64,000 bases of DNA from Musa acuminata AAA Group (lineage: Eukaryota > Streptophyta > Magnoliopsida > Zingiberales > Musaceae), in the NCBI RefSeq assembly GCF_036884655.1, contig NC_088330.1:36438501-36502500 (forward strand), in the 5' to 3' direction. How positions within the stretch are numbered: the first letter of the stretch is position 1; the number at the start of each line of letters is the position of its first letter. The notes under the pieces are model-generated. The model did not search any database, was not told where the DNA came from, and saw only the letters and a list, made by a program, of their open reading frames with translations. Shown here piece by piece: positions 24,801 to 35,700 of this stretch. Both the position numbers and the translations under genes were made by a program.

Positions 24801-27800
24801 TTCCTTCAAAAAAAAAAAAAGCACTCACTGACCCCAAAGAGAAATGATAGGAACAGCTAGTTCGTGAACAGCCAACTGCTGACTGAGCCTGATTTTAATT
24901 GTTTTGTTCAGAAAAGGAAATATTCTTTTGCTCTTTTTTTTCTGATATTTGTATTATACGAACACATCAAGACGAGTAGGTACATAAAGGATCAAATAGA
25001 ATGATGCCGGAGATGTTTCAGTCATTTGCATCAAGATCAAACCTTCTTCAAGCATGTGACCACCTTCTTCAATTGTAGAACAGATATTTGTTGTAGGTCC
25101 TTAGTTCCTTCTTGAGATACAGGAACCACGCAGGGGTCATCACCTCCCACTAGGAATAGGAAGTTTAGAAATGACATTGGCACTAACTTCGTCGTGTGTA
25201 TGAACTCCATTCCGAGGATCACTTGTAAATCATCTAGCAGCACAACCATCATATTTGTGCTTTCGCTCTACGTTGCGATCTTGATGGGACCGACCCCCTT
25301 TGCCAATCCGAATATTTGGTTAGCCTTCGAGTTCGGCACCTTCATCCCCTTTGCCCTTGTCTAATCTGGTGGATGGATTAATGTTGTTAATGCATTGACT
25401 GCTAGCCTTTGTAGGCACTCCCTCACTGTGTGCGGGTCTCCGCACAAGAAGCATCCACTAGGTTTTAGGGTCTTGTCTTTTGAACTCACATCCTTATGGG
25501 AACTCTCTTTTTTTCGACTCGCTTGTGGACTCATTCCCTCAGGAATACTTAAATGGGTGATTTCTCGAAGATTGTTTCTCTTTCCCCGAGTCCTCCAAGG
25601 AAACAAAGTCGGTGAGTCTTTCCATAGTTGCGATTACCCCGACCATATTGGTGATAATCCTTTGATGTGGTTCCTGCTATATCCACAACTTCAAGCCATC
25701 AAGGAAGCTGAATAACTTGTCCTTCTGGACAAGTCTTGTACGTCCAGCATCAATGCTGAAAACTGCTTCACGTAGTCCCGAATAAAAGTACTTTTGGTGA
25801 AGTTGTCTCAGCTTTCTTCTTGCGACGAACTCTATATTCTCGAGTTGGAACTAACTTCTCAACTCGCGCTTCAAGTCCTCCTATCTGTCCACTCAACATC
25901 GACCTTGTTGGATCTCTTCCCAATATGTTCGCCACCAATGTTTTCATCCCCATTCAAATATATCGTTGCTATGGAAACATTGATTTCTTCATAATCAAAC
26001 CTCGTAGCTCGGAAGTATTATTCTATGCCGAACAAAAAATTCTCGAGCTCCTTTGCATCCATGGCACCCCTGTATCAGTGTGGCTCGGGCGACCTCAAGT
26101 TTTGTGGCAGAGCAACACGAGTGTTGTTCCCTCCCCTAATAAGAGCCATTGTGAGCAATTTAATCCTGGATGTGAGTTCCATCACGACTTTATGTAGATG
26201 TTATATAGAGTCTTTGGAGTCTTCAGTTAATTGATCTACTCGAGACTCGGCCTTATTGATCCGAGATTTCGCCTCCTCTTGCGAGTTCTTAACCCCAAGA
26301 AACCTTCGTTGGCCTTAGTAGAGTTCCTCTAGACTCGCTTCAAGAACGTCAAGACGAGTTTTTGCAACTGTAAGCCTCTCCTTATTGCTTCTTTTCTCGA
26401 TTGGCGCTCTGAATTGTGCTTCCTCCGCTCGTAGAGAATAACTAACTTCTCGCTCATCATTTTCACTGTAGCACTCCTCTTGAGCGACTCTAATAGCTTG
26501 AGAGCGAGTTTACACTCGTAGCCCACTTATGGCTGCTTGGGGCAATGGTTTGGCTTGCCTTGTATTACTCGATTCGCTACGGTGTTTCACCATGTCGAGA
26601 TTGTGAGCTTTCGTTGTTTGCTCGAATTGCTTGCCAACTCTGATACTACAATGTCACAAACTTAGCTGGAATTGCCTAAGTCGTGAGGCACCATTACGTT
26701 ATTCGTCCGCAAAGGGTTAACCTAGTTACAACCTCACTCAAGTCCTAAAGGATCTCTAAAAAAGCAAATTGATTAGTTCGAAAACGAGTAATGAACAAGT
26801 CTTGACATCTCGCAAAGAGGACAGTTTTACAAACAATTCAACAACCACTTGGTGTGCAAAAGAGGAAGGAATAAACAAGTACTTTAGAAGGCAAACGAAC
26901 AATCGCAAGTCCGCAAACAACTACTCGCCGAGTGTCGAGCCTATCGACAAGTTCCCATAGACTTAACGTAAGAACTTATAAATCCAATTAATACCCAACA
27001 CTACCCTAAACCCTCATCCAACCCTGTGCCACTTGGGGGGTTATGGGGTGCTGAGATGGTTGACTTTTTGCTCCACATCATAGCCTATAAAAAACATGTC
27101 ATGACACGCGAAAATTGAGCCATTCTCGAATAGTTTTGCCCATTCCAATGAGCGATCACTCTATAGCCCTGCAAATTGTTGTTGCCCACAATTTTCAAGC
27201 AAAAACACAAAAACAATGCAAAATATACTGCTAAACATATGTATACGCAAACAAAAGCAATGAACGATCCATTGACGAAGGTGTTACGGGTGTGCGACGA
27301 CCGTCCATGACAACAAGGGGAGGATGTTAAGCCATCATAATGTAAAGAATCAAATCCAAGTAGATAAAACATAACTAACAAAACGACATGCCAACGGGAA
27401 GAAGGGGCAACGATGACACCTCGCAAATCCGAAGTAGATAGCACTAGGTGAATCACCACGAGGCTCGTTCTTCTCCAATAAATTGCCATCCCAAGCCACA
27501 CATCGAGTCTCAAAGAGCCTGATAACACGACCAGTGCGGCCCAAGTTGCTCCTTTGGACGACAACGCAACCGACATGGCCCAAATCACTCCTTCCAACAA
27601 TAGCACAACCAACACAATGCAAAATGTTCCTTTGACGACAACAAGAGTACAAGGCCCACATGACCCAAAGCGCTCCTTTTGATAATAACATGGCCAACAC
27701 AACCTGAAGCGGTCCTTTCGCGAACAACGTGGCTGACACGATCCAAAGTGCCTCTCTTGACAATAATGCTACTCAATTGGCATAATTCATCTCCTGTGCT

Positions 27801-29197
27801 AACAAGACATATAAGCGCTTTCCTTCCGATGTCGACAATCAAATAGAAACCTCATTGCATCTCAACTCCACTACACTCGTCAAGGCACGATGGGGGACAA
27901 ATGATAGAGAAACAATGATGTGACCAACACTTGACACCCTAATGCCATGTGGTCGACACCCTAGCGCTACACAGCCGACACCTCCGCATCATGTCCCCGG
28001 TGATTCAACATCGTGTGACTGACATGGAACCATCCCCTAGACGTTACCAACCACGTCACGACCATTGCAATGTTCCCCAAATTCAACGTGACACGTTTCC
28101 ACTGGAACCAAAAGAAGCACGTAACTGACTCTGACATTAATGTGCATCTTCAAGCATAATGGTCTCGAAGTCACACTATAAAACCTCACAAGCTCATCCA
28201 ACTCTAGAAGACTCAATACTTGGCCGACACCTTATTCCCTAAACTAACTTAATTATCGGAGGGGCATTGTCAAGCACGCCTCGAAGTAGTTCTTATAGGG
28301 TTTGAAGCCTTTGGGAGTCAAAATAATATTCAGCATTCTTTGACACGAGAGAAACGTGGAATAGGATCTTGGTTGGCTCCGAACCAGCATCCCAATCGGA
28401 CACCTAGATTTTGTCTTAATAGTATGAAAGAGAAGTAATTTAAGAATAGAAAATGCCTAAAAATAAGGTGAATATGGCATTGAGGCTTCACCAATAAAAG
28501 TCAATGCAAGACCAAACAAGCACGAGTTAAATGATCATTTTAAACAATAATAAACTCAAAAGAGAAACAAACCAAAAGAGAACATGCCCTTCTTGGATTA
28601 CTTGTTGGTGCTTTATAACCTAGCTCTAACAATTTATACAAAAAGAACCACATTCTAAAATGGGAATGTAGCTACTGTCATGCATGCAGACAGATTCAAC
28701 ATCGACGTTCAATGATTGAAAGGCATTTTCCAGAGTACAGTTAAGCAAGCTTAAACTTTCGATAAGGATTTCAAGCAATTCATAATAGTGTTATGATCAT
28801 TTTCCATAATGATATATTTTCCTTTGAAAAAAAGGCAGAGTTGCAACTCAATGCGCCATCCAAGGCAAAAAGGAAAGAAACGGAAACAGAGTAACTTCAG
28901 CATGATGAATACCCTCGCCAAGAAATAAGAAAGCAGAGGATTCACGCACCAAGCCTTCGGTAGCTTATCAAGAAAACTTGACGACAGAGAAACTGCCACA
29001 AGCATGGGCCGACCAAACGTCAAGAACTCGGGGTTATCGCCCGTGGGCGATATCGGTTCATCGTCATCATCGCTAGAAGAAACTCTATTCCACTCCACCA
29101 GCAAGTAGACTCCGTATCCCACCATAGCCAATCCGGTGAGCGTCAACAGGAAGTTGAGAAGCTTCAGCAAGCACTCCCAGAGTCCCCGGCACGCCAT
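21807..29197 (-). CDS. TOM2A: TOM2A-type tetraspanin membrane protein
   Basis: Six exons on the minus strand join in phase to 283 aa: 29197-28950, 23987-23888, 22788-22708, 22636-22532, 22214-22005, 21914-21807. Four hydrophobic segments are visible at about residues 10-34, 84-107, 117-137 and 169-190, with short loops. The loop between segments 3 and 4 is small, as in the TOM2A group, rather than the large CCG-bearing loop of classical tetraspanins. Other recognisable segments are the MACRGLWECLLKLLNFLLTL start, SRNGCCLSC, and a hydrophilic tail with YDSDDEY and KYGLDTSKFTYN. The chain ends in CNIL, a CaaX-like box that suggests prenylation. Known for the family: Arabidopsis TOM2A is a tonoplast-associated membrane protein that interacts with TOM1 and supports tobamovirus replication complexes. 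Several paralogues exist in plants, so the exact orthologue is uncertain. Intron 1 is about 5 kb and carries a retrotransposon. Confidence 0.92.
25037..25252 (-). pseudogene. Ty3/gypsy protease C-terminal fragment
   Basis: The fragment contains DDLQVILGMEF followed by a PCVVPV segment, as found at the end of the retropepsin domain of plant gypsy elements. The catalytic start of the domain is not visible in this frame. It belongs to the truncated element in the tetraspanin intron. Confidence 0.65.
25361..25606 (-). pseudogene. Ty3/gypsy gag zinc-knuckle fragment
   Basis: The translated fragment holds a CX2CX3HX4C knuckle (CFLCGDPHTVREC, at about 25453-25415), typical of gypsy Gag, followed by a linker toward the protease. 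Upstream on the same strand, between about 25620 and 25800, a degenerate Gag segment (IRDYVKQFSALMLDV) continues in another frame. It acts as part of the remnant element, not as a host gene. Confidence 0.75.
27510..27775. repeat. Diverged minisatellite, about 40-48 bp units, inside the LTR
   Basis: On the + strand about six imperfect copies follow one another. Each has a GCCCAAA-like start, then a GCTCCTTT-like core, then GACAACAA and a CCAACA-like end. Copies differ by several substitutions and small indels. The long ORFs seen on the minus strand here are made of this repeat and are not genes. Confidence 0.55.
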
Positions 29198-29470
29198 GAT
29201 CTCTCTCCCCTTCTCAACTCTCAGATCAATGCCCCCCTTCCTCGGTCACCACCCGCCGGTCCGGAACCCCGAACTCATCAACCAAAACCCTATTTTCAGA
29301 GTAAAAAAAATCAAGCGAAAATGGCACTGAAAGATAATCGAAACAACGGAAAAATCTCATCGCAAAAAGGAAAAGATAAGAACAGGTAGAATTATTGATC
29401 CAAACCTTGGCGGTGATATTGATCGATCGGGGACGCAAAAGCGCTCACGGAGGCCGAAAGGGAAAGGAAT
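29198..29470 (-). promoter_or_regulatory. Leader and proximal promoter of the tetraspanin gene
   Basis: This is the region directly upstream of the minus-strand start at 29197. It contains pyrimidine/purine-biased stretches and no better upstream start in frame. No clear TATA box was found, so the transcription start is not placed. Confidence 0.4.
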
Positions 29471-30531
29471 GCTCCTATTTCGGTTTGCCGGCATCGACCA
29501 CGTATGTGGGGAGATCAACATGAAGTTCACCACGTGTCCTACGGAGAAGAGACCTCTCGCGTCATGGACGGTGAGCAAGGTGGGGAACACGGCAAGAGGC
29601 AGTGGAAGCCACCTCATTCCGGATGACGCTGTACCGGTCGTCGCATTCTGTCTCCCTGAGTGCCCGACCCCACGAGAAAACTCTAATCATAAACTACGGA
29701 TGAGTAATTTAATGATATACTTATAACTATTTTGATGCATCATAGAATAAGATTTATTGAATGTGGTAAGAGATCATATGATCGGTCGATCATTGGTGTG
29801 ATCCGTAGGTTCGTAATGAATTATCCATTTTAAGAAATGAGCCTACTTATATGATTTTATCTTTTCAAAGTATGTGAGCTTGAAAAGGAAAAAGAGTGCT
29901 CCTATTTTACTTTGCCGACATCGATAGAATAATATTTACATGAGGTTAACATGAGGTTCACCACATGTCCTATGGAGAAGAGACCACCCGCGTTATGGAT
30001 GGTGAGCAAGATGGGGAACACGACAAGAGGCAGTGGAAGCCGAGGAGATCAACATGAGGTTCACCATGTGTCCTACGGAGAAGAGACCTCTCATGTCATG
30101 GATGATGAGCAAGGTGGGGAACATGACAAAAGACCGTGGAAGCCATCTCATTCTGGATCAACATGAGGTTCACCACATGTCCTACGGAGAAGAGACCTCT
30201 CACGTCGTGAACGATCAATAAGGTGGGGAACATGATAAGAGGCGGTGGAAGCCACCTCATTCCGAATGACACTGTACATATCGTCGCATTCTATCTTCCT
30301 GAGTGCCCGACCCCACGAGAAAACTCTAATCTTAAACTACATGTGAGTAATTTAATGATATATTTGATAACTATTTTGATGCATCATAGAATAATATTTA
30401 TTGGATGTGATAAGAGATCATTTGATTAGTCGACCATTAATATAACCTGTAGGTTCGTAATGAATTATTTACTTTGAGCGATGGGCATACACACATGATT
30501 TTGTCCTTTCGAAGCATGTGAGCTTGAAAAA
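29471..30531. repeat. Tandem duplication upstream of the tetraspanin with a fourfold 100-bp module
   Basis: A segment starting GCTCCTATTT at 29471 recurs at 29898, a period of 427 bp. Both copies end in a GTGAGCTTGAAAA-like sequence (about 29890 and 30531). Within them a 100-bp module beginning near GAGATCAACATGA and ending GTGGAAGCC occurs once in copy A (29511-29610) and three times in copy B (29942-30041, 30045-30144, 30154-30253). The first module holds an intact G-box (CACGTG, 29531-29536); the others read CACATG or CATGTG. It begins about 270 bp upstream of the tetraspanin ATG. Confidence 0.85.
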
Positions 30532-32600
30532 GTATCTATGAGGGTAAGGAAGACCCGATAGACTTATGAGTGCTCCCTCAGGGGACTAAACCAATGTGTG
30601 ACTAAATAACCTTATCAGTGCTCCCTCCCGTAGAGGAGCCAAGGGCTTATAGCTAAGGTGCACGGCTCAGGAGCGAGTTTACTCAGCCGAGGTGCGGACC
30701 TCGGGCCTTCCTTCTAGTGCAAAAAATGTTGATGAATCTTTACATCATGGCCAAGAAGTCAACACAGCTCGGTCTGATCACGGATGTGCAAGGTTGCCCA
30801 GGTGGAGAGTCGAGAGGAAGAAACGAATGTCGGGTCGGATTTAGTTGCAAGCTTCATTGCTCTTCTCTCTATCACTAGCCCCTGCACTCAAGACGAGATC
30901 AGGAACGAGATTTTCAGACTCAATTCCTCCGAAGCTCGAGTTAGAATGGAGTGAAATGAGAGAGAGTTCAGTTCCCTCCTCCCTCCCACTCCCCCTTTAA
31001 TGGCGTGTACTCTATAGACGTGAGCCGCTCTAGGGTGTGTGACACTGACCTGTACGATGCTGAACAATACAGATGTCACGTGGCCATCTCGTCTAGATCT
31101 GAGGTGTCGCTCTACGTCAATTCGATGGTCCTTTGTCTGCTGTCACGTAGGTGATACCAAAACGTGTCATATCATGATGATTTCTTATAAAGATCCCCAC
31201 ATGTTTACGAGTTTTTTAAGATAAGCCCTATTTTCTATTTTACCCACATAGAATCTCTCTCAAAATACAAACGACCCTCGTTATAATATATACATAACTA
31301 ATATATCATCGGCATCTAATTGACTTGTATATCTTTACGTGGTACGACGAAAAATTTACACAGTATTATATGATTTTTATTCAATAATCATAAATTAATA
31401 TAAGTTATTAGAAACATCGTATCTGAATAATATATCACTCTTTATTAATGTCATTATTCTATAAAAAAATTAACACGAATATAATAACACTTTAGAGACG
31501 AGTAGATTTAAATTTAAATGGAAAATTAAAGGTTTATCATCTTTTTCTAAAATTTATTAAAACCTACTTAAGTTATAAACTATCATCTTATGTAAAGTTT
31601 ATATCTATAGCAAAGTTGATCATTAAGGTTGTTAAATATTCTAAAAAATGAAGATTCTGTTATAATATTTGGATTCGGTAACAAAAATATTATAAGTCGA
31701 TCCAAAAACATTATAATTGGGACAGTGTCACTTTTTTTATTATCATTCTTCCACAATAAATAAAAATAAATATGACAAGGTTTTAATAATATAGAAAACA
31801 AAAACTTAGAGCAAGTGAAAAAAAAGGATTTATCGTCCCAATTGATTTCTTCCAAAAATACTCAAATTTTTATATATCTATGCATTAATTTATATATTAT
31901 AAATGTATTTAAAATTTTATGAATATTTTCCTTTTTTTAATTACAAGATTGAAAGAGAATAAAATTTTGCTATATTTATTACTCTGTCATCTTTTTGATA
32001 ATCTGTTCCTTTCCTATCTTTTTTTCACTATATAATAATATATCATGTAATATAACATAATATTATTTTATATTTAAATAAAATTGTTAAATATATGATT
32101 TATTAATTCGGTGGTCAATCCCATTTCCACCCACTTGCTCTTGAATTCTTAAGTTCTAACAAAATTAAAAGGAATACGAGAAAGATCACTAAGAACTTTT
32201 TTTTGGATGATAGCATTGACCATAATAAATGCAAGCTTATCAATTGGGACTAAATCACAAATCCTAAACAACAAGGTGGCCTTGGGATCGAGACCTTAAA
32301 TGGGTGAAGCAAACTATTCATACAAAGCCAATCCTTCTCCGTATCCAAAAGAAACAAGAGGTGGAATCAACCAATCTCCTTCACTGTATCCAAAAGATTA
32401 CTGTCTAAATATAACGGGATAAAACCTATGATCATGGATGCAACGTCTGCGAAATTTTGGGGGTGACGCAACCTCTGACAAGTAATGAGCAGAGGTCATT
32501 TATGAAGCCACTCAAATCCGGCGTCCCTACAAATGCTCGTTTGGTCAAGCGGTTCGGATTTAATTGATCGTCACTTGGTTTTGTACGCAATAAAATTTCT
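30532..32600. other. Intergenic region between the tetraspanin and UPF1
   Basis: The left half (to about 31200) is of mixed composition and resembles repeat-derived DNA with a CT-rich piece near 30970-31000; no LTR ends were found. The rest is AT-rich with dense stops. Confidence 0.4.
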
Positions 32601-32779
32601 TTCGTCCCTTCTTCTTCTCGTCCTCGCTCCTCTCTTTCCTTTCTCTCCCGTACTATTAAACCCTAACACTAGGACCTCGACCTCCCTCCGCCCTCCCCCT
32701 CTTCCCTAAAGCTCGGATTTGGGGAGATAGGCGAGCTATCTGACACTCTAACCCTAATCCTCCCGCGGCGGTCCTAGCC
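32600..32779 (+). promoter_or_regulatory. UPF1 leader with pyrimidine-rich tract and telo-boxes
   Basis: A CT-rich tract at about 32605-32650 precedes AAACCCTAA (32658-32666) and TAACCCTAA (32749-32757). Telo-box-like motifs of this kind are common near the starts of plant housekeeping and translation-related genes. There is no upstream ATG between the tract and the start at 32780. Confidence 0.55.
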
Positions 32780-35700
32780 ATGGCCGGGCAGTCCGTGAAC
32801 AACCTCTACGAGACGGCGTCCCAGCCCGACACCAGCGGAGACGCCTACACCTTCCTCGAGTTCAACACCCAGGACGACTTCGACGACTACCCCGAGTTCC
32901 AGGAACTCTCCCAGCCCTCCCGATCGACCGCTTGGCCCCCTCCCTCTACCGCACCAGAGCCCGTTCCGGACACCCCGGCCGCCGATCTGCAGGCACCGGA
33001 CTCCGCTTCCCCTTCCCCCGCGCGCTCACCCTCCGCCTCCTCGTCCTCCAAGGTCAGGGGTGCTTCTGGCGGTCAGGCAGCCAGCGCTGGCGTAGTTGAT
33101 GCCCTCGCGGCCGGCATGAGCGGGCTTAACTTCGAGGAGACTGGCGATGAAAATTATGAATTTGGCAAGGGGGATTTCACGGAACACGCTTGCCGGTATT
33201 GTGGGCTGCAGAACCCGGCCTGTGTTGTGAGGTGCAACATTCCTACGTGCAGGAAGTGGTTCTGTAACTCGAGGGGGAACACCTCGGGCTCCCATATCGT
33301 CAATCATCTGGTGGGTGGTGATATCTGTTTGGAAGTTCTGCATGACACATAACAGATATCTGTTTCCATTAAACATAGCATAATTGATTTAGGTCCTCAA
33401 TTTCAGATGGTTTGATGGAAATCTAAATGTAAACTATGAGTTTTTATTAATTTTTTCCCCTGAACTAAGTATTCACTAGTTGTTAAATTATTTTACTAGA
33501 GGATGCTTCATGCACGGACTTCTAAATTTTATGTTTCCTCTGAACTTAGCCTCCACAAGTCTACTACTTTTTTTCTTTCTGAATACTGTTCTTTTTTGGT
33601 TGGAAACGTGAATGTTATGTTGTTAAATTTCATTGGCATGAAACATTGGACTTTAGTAGAAATATGAAATTGTAATTTGCTTTCATATATCATGGCCTAT
33701 CCATCTGTTTTAGTTTCGTTCTTTTGGGATGGGGGCCAAGTTCCAGGCAGAACACTCTGTAGTTTTCTGATATTTTGGATAACATTTGAATGAGATCAAT
33801 TGTGGTCTTATTTTATGCTACATCAGCTATTTCAGCATCAATTAAAGGTAATTAACTGTGTCTTCATTGCTGATCCATTTTTTATTTAAGGTTTATTTCT
33901 GAGTGCCTGTGTGTAGCTTCTGTTTTCTGTAAAATGTAAAAAAGGCAGAGAAAAGGAGGAGAATGTTGTCGCAACTGTTAAGTTTTTGTATAGGCAGTGA
34001 CTAATTTTAGGTCTTATATTCAGTACATATGGTGAGATATTCTTCTAATAGTTGCATAATGTTAAGTTTTGCATCAGCAGCAACTAAATTTAGGGTCTCA
34101 TATTCAGTGCATGTGGTGAGAGGTTCTTCTAACATTAGTTGCATAATTATGCAGAAATCTGTTGAGCAACTGTCATGTTTGGTTCACTTAGTCAACCATT
34201 TGATGTGGATCATAGGGTAATGACTGTGAGCACAGAATGGGTTCAGGTTTCTTGACATATTTTAGTGATTTAAACTTGGCAGGAAATGTAGTTCCTAATA
34301 TTAAAAATAATAAAATGATTGAAATCATGAACTGGAAGTCTTTTGCATAGAAAGTAGGCTTCAAACTTTAAGACCTAAGACCTAAGACTAATTTTTCATT
34401 CTGTATCTATTACACTGTGAGTACTTAATCATTTGAATTTCTATGGTTATGCTATTCTGTTTGCAATATCTTAGATGATATATCATAAGAAATATTCCTT
34501 GTAGTAGAATTAGATCTCATAGTAGGTTGAAAGCTGGAATCGGTCCAAAGATGCCAAAATATAACAACAAATGAAATATAATTAACCAGGTTCATAAGTG
34601 GCTGTCCCTTATGAACCTGGTAAATATTGTCGGTTCAAAACAGGAACAAATGAAATAAGTGGCTGTCCCTTATGGCATTTCTTTTATTTGGTAGAGGGCA
34701 GAACAAGACAGTTGTGCTTATGCAATATGTTGATACATAACATTTTCTCTCTGTTTTCAGAAATACTAAGAGCAATAAAGAATACACATAGATTAGTTTT
34801 TATGTACCAGTATCCATGGAGCTTGGCATTTACTATTTTTTATTTGATTGGTTCTCAGGTTCGAGCAAAGCACAAAGAAGTTTGTCTCCACAAAGACAGC
34901 CCATTAGGAGAAACAATTCTTGAATGCTATAATTGTGGTTGTCGGAATGTTTTTCTCCTTGGATTTATTTCTGCTAAAACAGAAAGTGTTGTTGTTCTCT
35001 TGTGTAGAGAACCATGTTTAAATGTCAATGCACTAAAGGACATGAATTGGGATCTAAGTCAGTGGTGTCCACTCATTGATGACAGGTGTTTCCTACCGTG
35101 GCTTGTTAAGGTTTGCCAATTTGATTTACTGCATTTTTTATTTGTGACTAAGACTCATACCATTTACTGACTACTGTTAGTTTCCCTCAGGTTCCTTCAG
35201 AACAGGAACAATTGAGAGCACGCCAAATTAGTGCTCAGCAAATCAACAAACTGGAAGAGCTTTGGAAGACAAACCCTGATGCTTCTATGGAAGATCTTGA
35301 GAAGCCTGGAGTGGATGATGAACCTCAGCCTGTTTCTTTGAAGTATGAAGATGCATACCAGGTTAATTCGTGTTTACAAATCGTTATACTTTATCTTGAA
35401 AACCATGAATGGTAGGATAGCTGTATCTCCAAGATCTTGTTTCTTCGTGGATTGAATCAGCTTATCCTTTTGGACATTCTAATTACTCCAGAAGGGTTGC
35501 TTATACCTTTCTTAATGGATGGGTCTTTCCTTTTTTTTTCCAGTACCAAAATGTATTTGCTCCACTTATTAAGCTTGAAGCTGACTATGATAAGGTATGC
35601 ATGTTGGATCCATTTTTTCCATGTTATTTATTTAAATGCTTTGGTTAAATCTTTCTAACTTTGGAAACATTCTTCTGAGGAACATATATGGAAATAGAAT

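Larger units (their letters stand above)
24960..28272 (-). mobile_element. Truncated Ty3/gypsy retrotransposon inside tetraspanin intron 1
   Basis: On the minus strand the order is LTR (28272-26652, starting TGACAATGCCCC and ending GACA), a primer binding site (about 26648-26636, TAGTATCAGAGTT, close to the initiator-Met tRNA type), gag, zinc knuckle and the end of an aspartic protease. No reverse transcriptase, integrase or second LTR follows, so the element is cut off at its 3' side near 24960. Gag and protease are broken by stops and frameshifts. It lies in the same orientation as the host gene. The LTR limits are read by eye from the TG/CA ends and the primer site. Confidence 0.7.

Noticed and set aside
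27085..27842. Minus-strand ORFs up to 205 aa rich in V, L and C
   Set aside because: They lie inside the LTR and are built from the minisatellite units.
34598..34858. Upstream extension of UPF1 exon 2 as an alternative protein start
   Set aside because: The sequence before 34859 is intron; the family protein joins exon 1 at HIVNHL directly to VRAKHKE.
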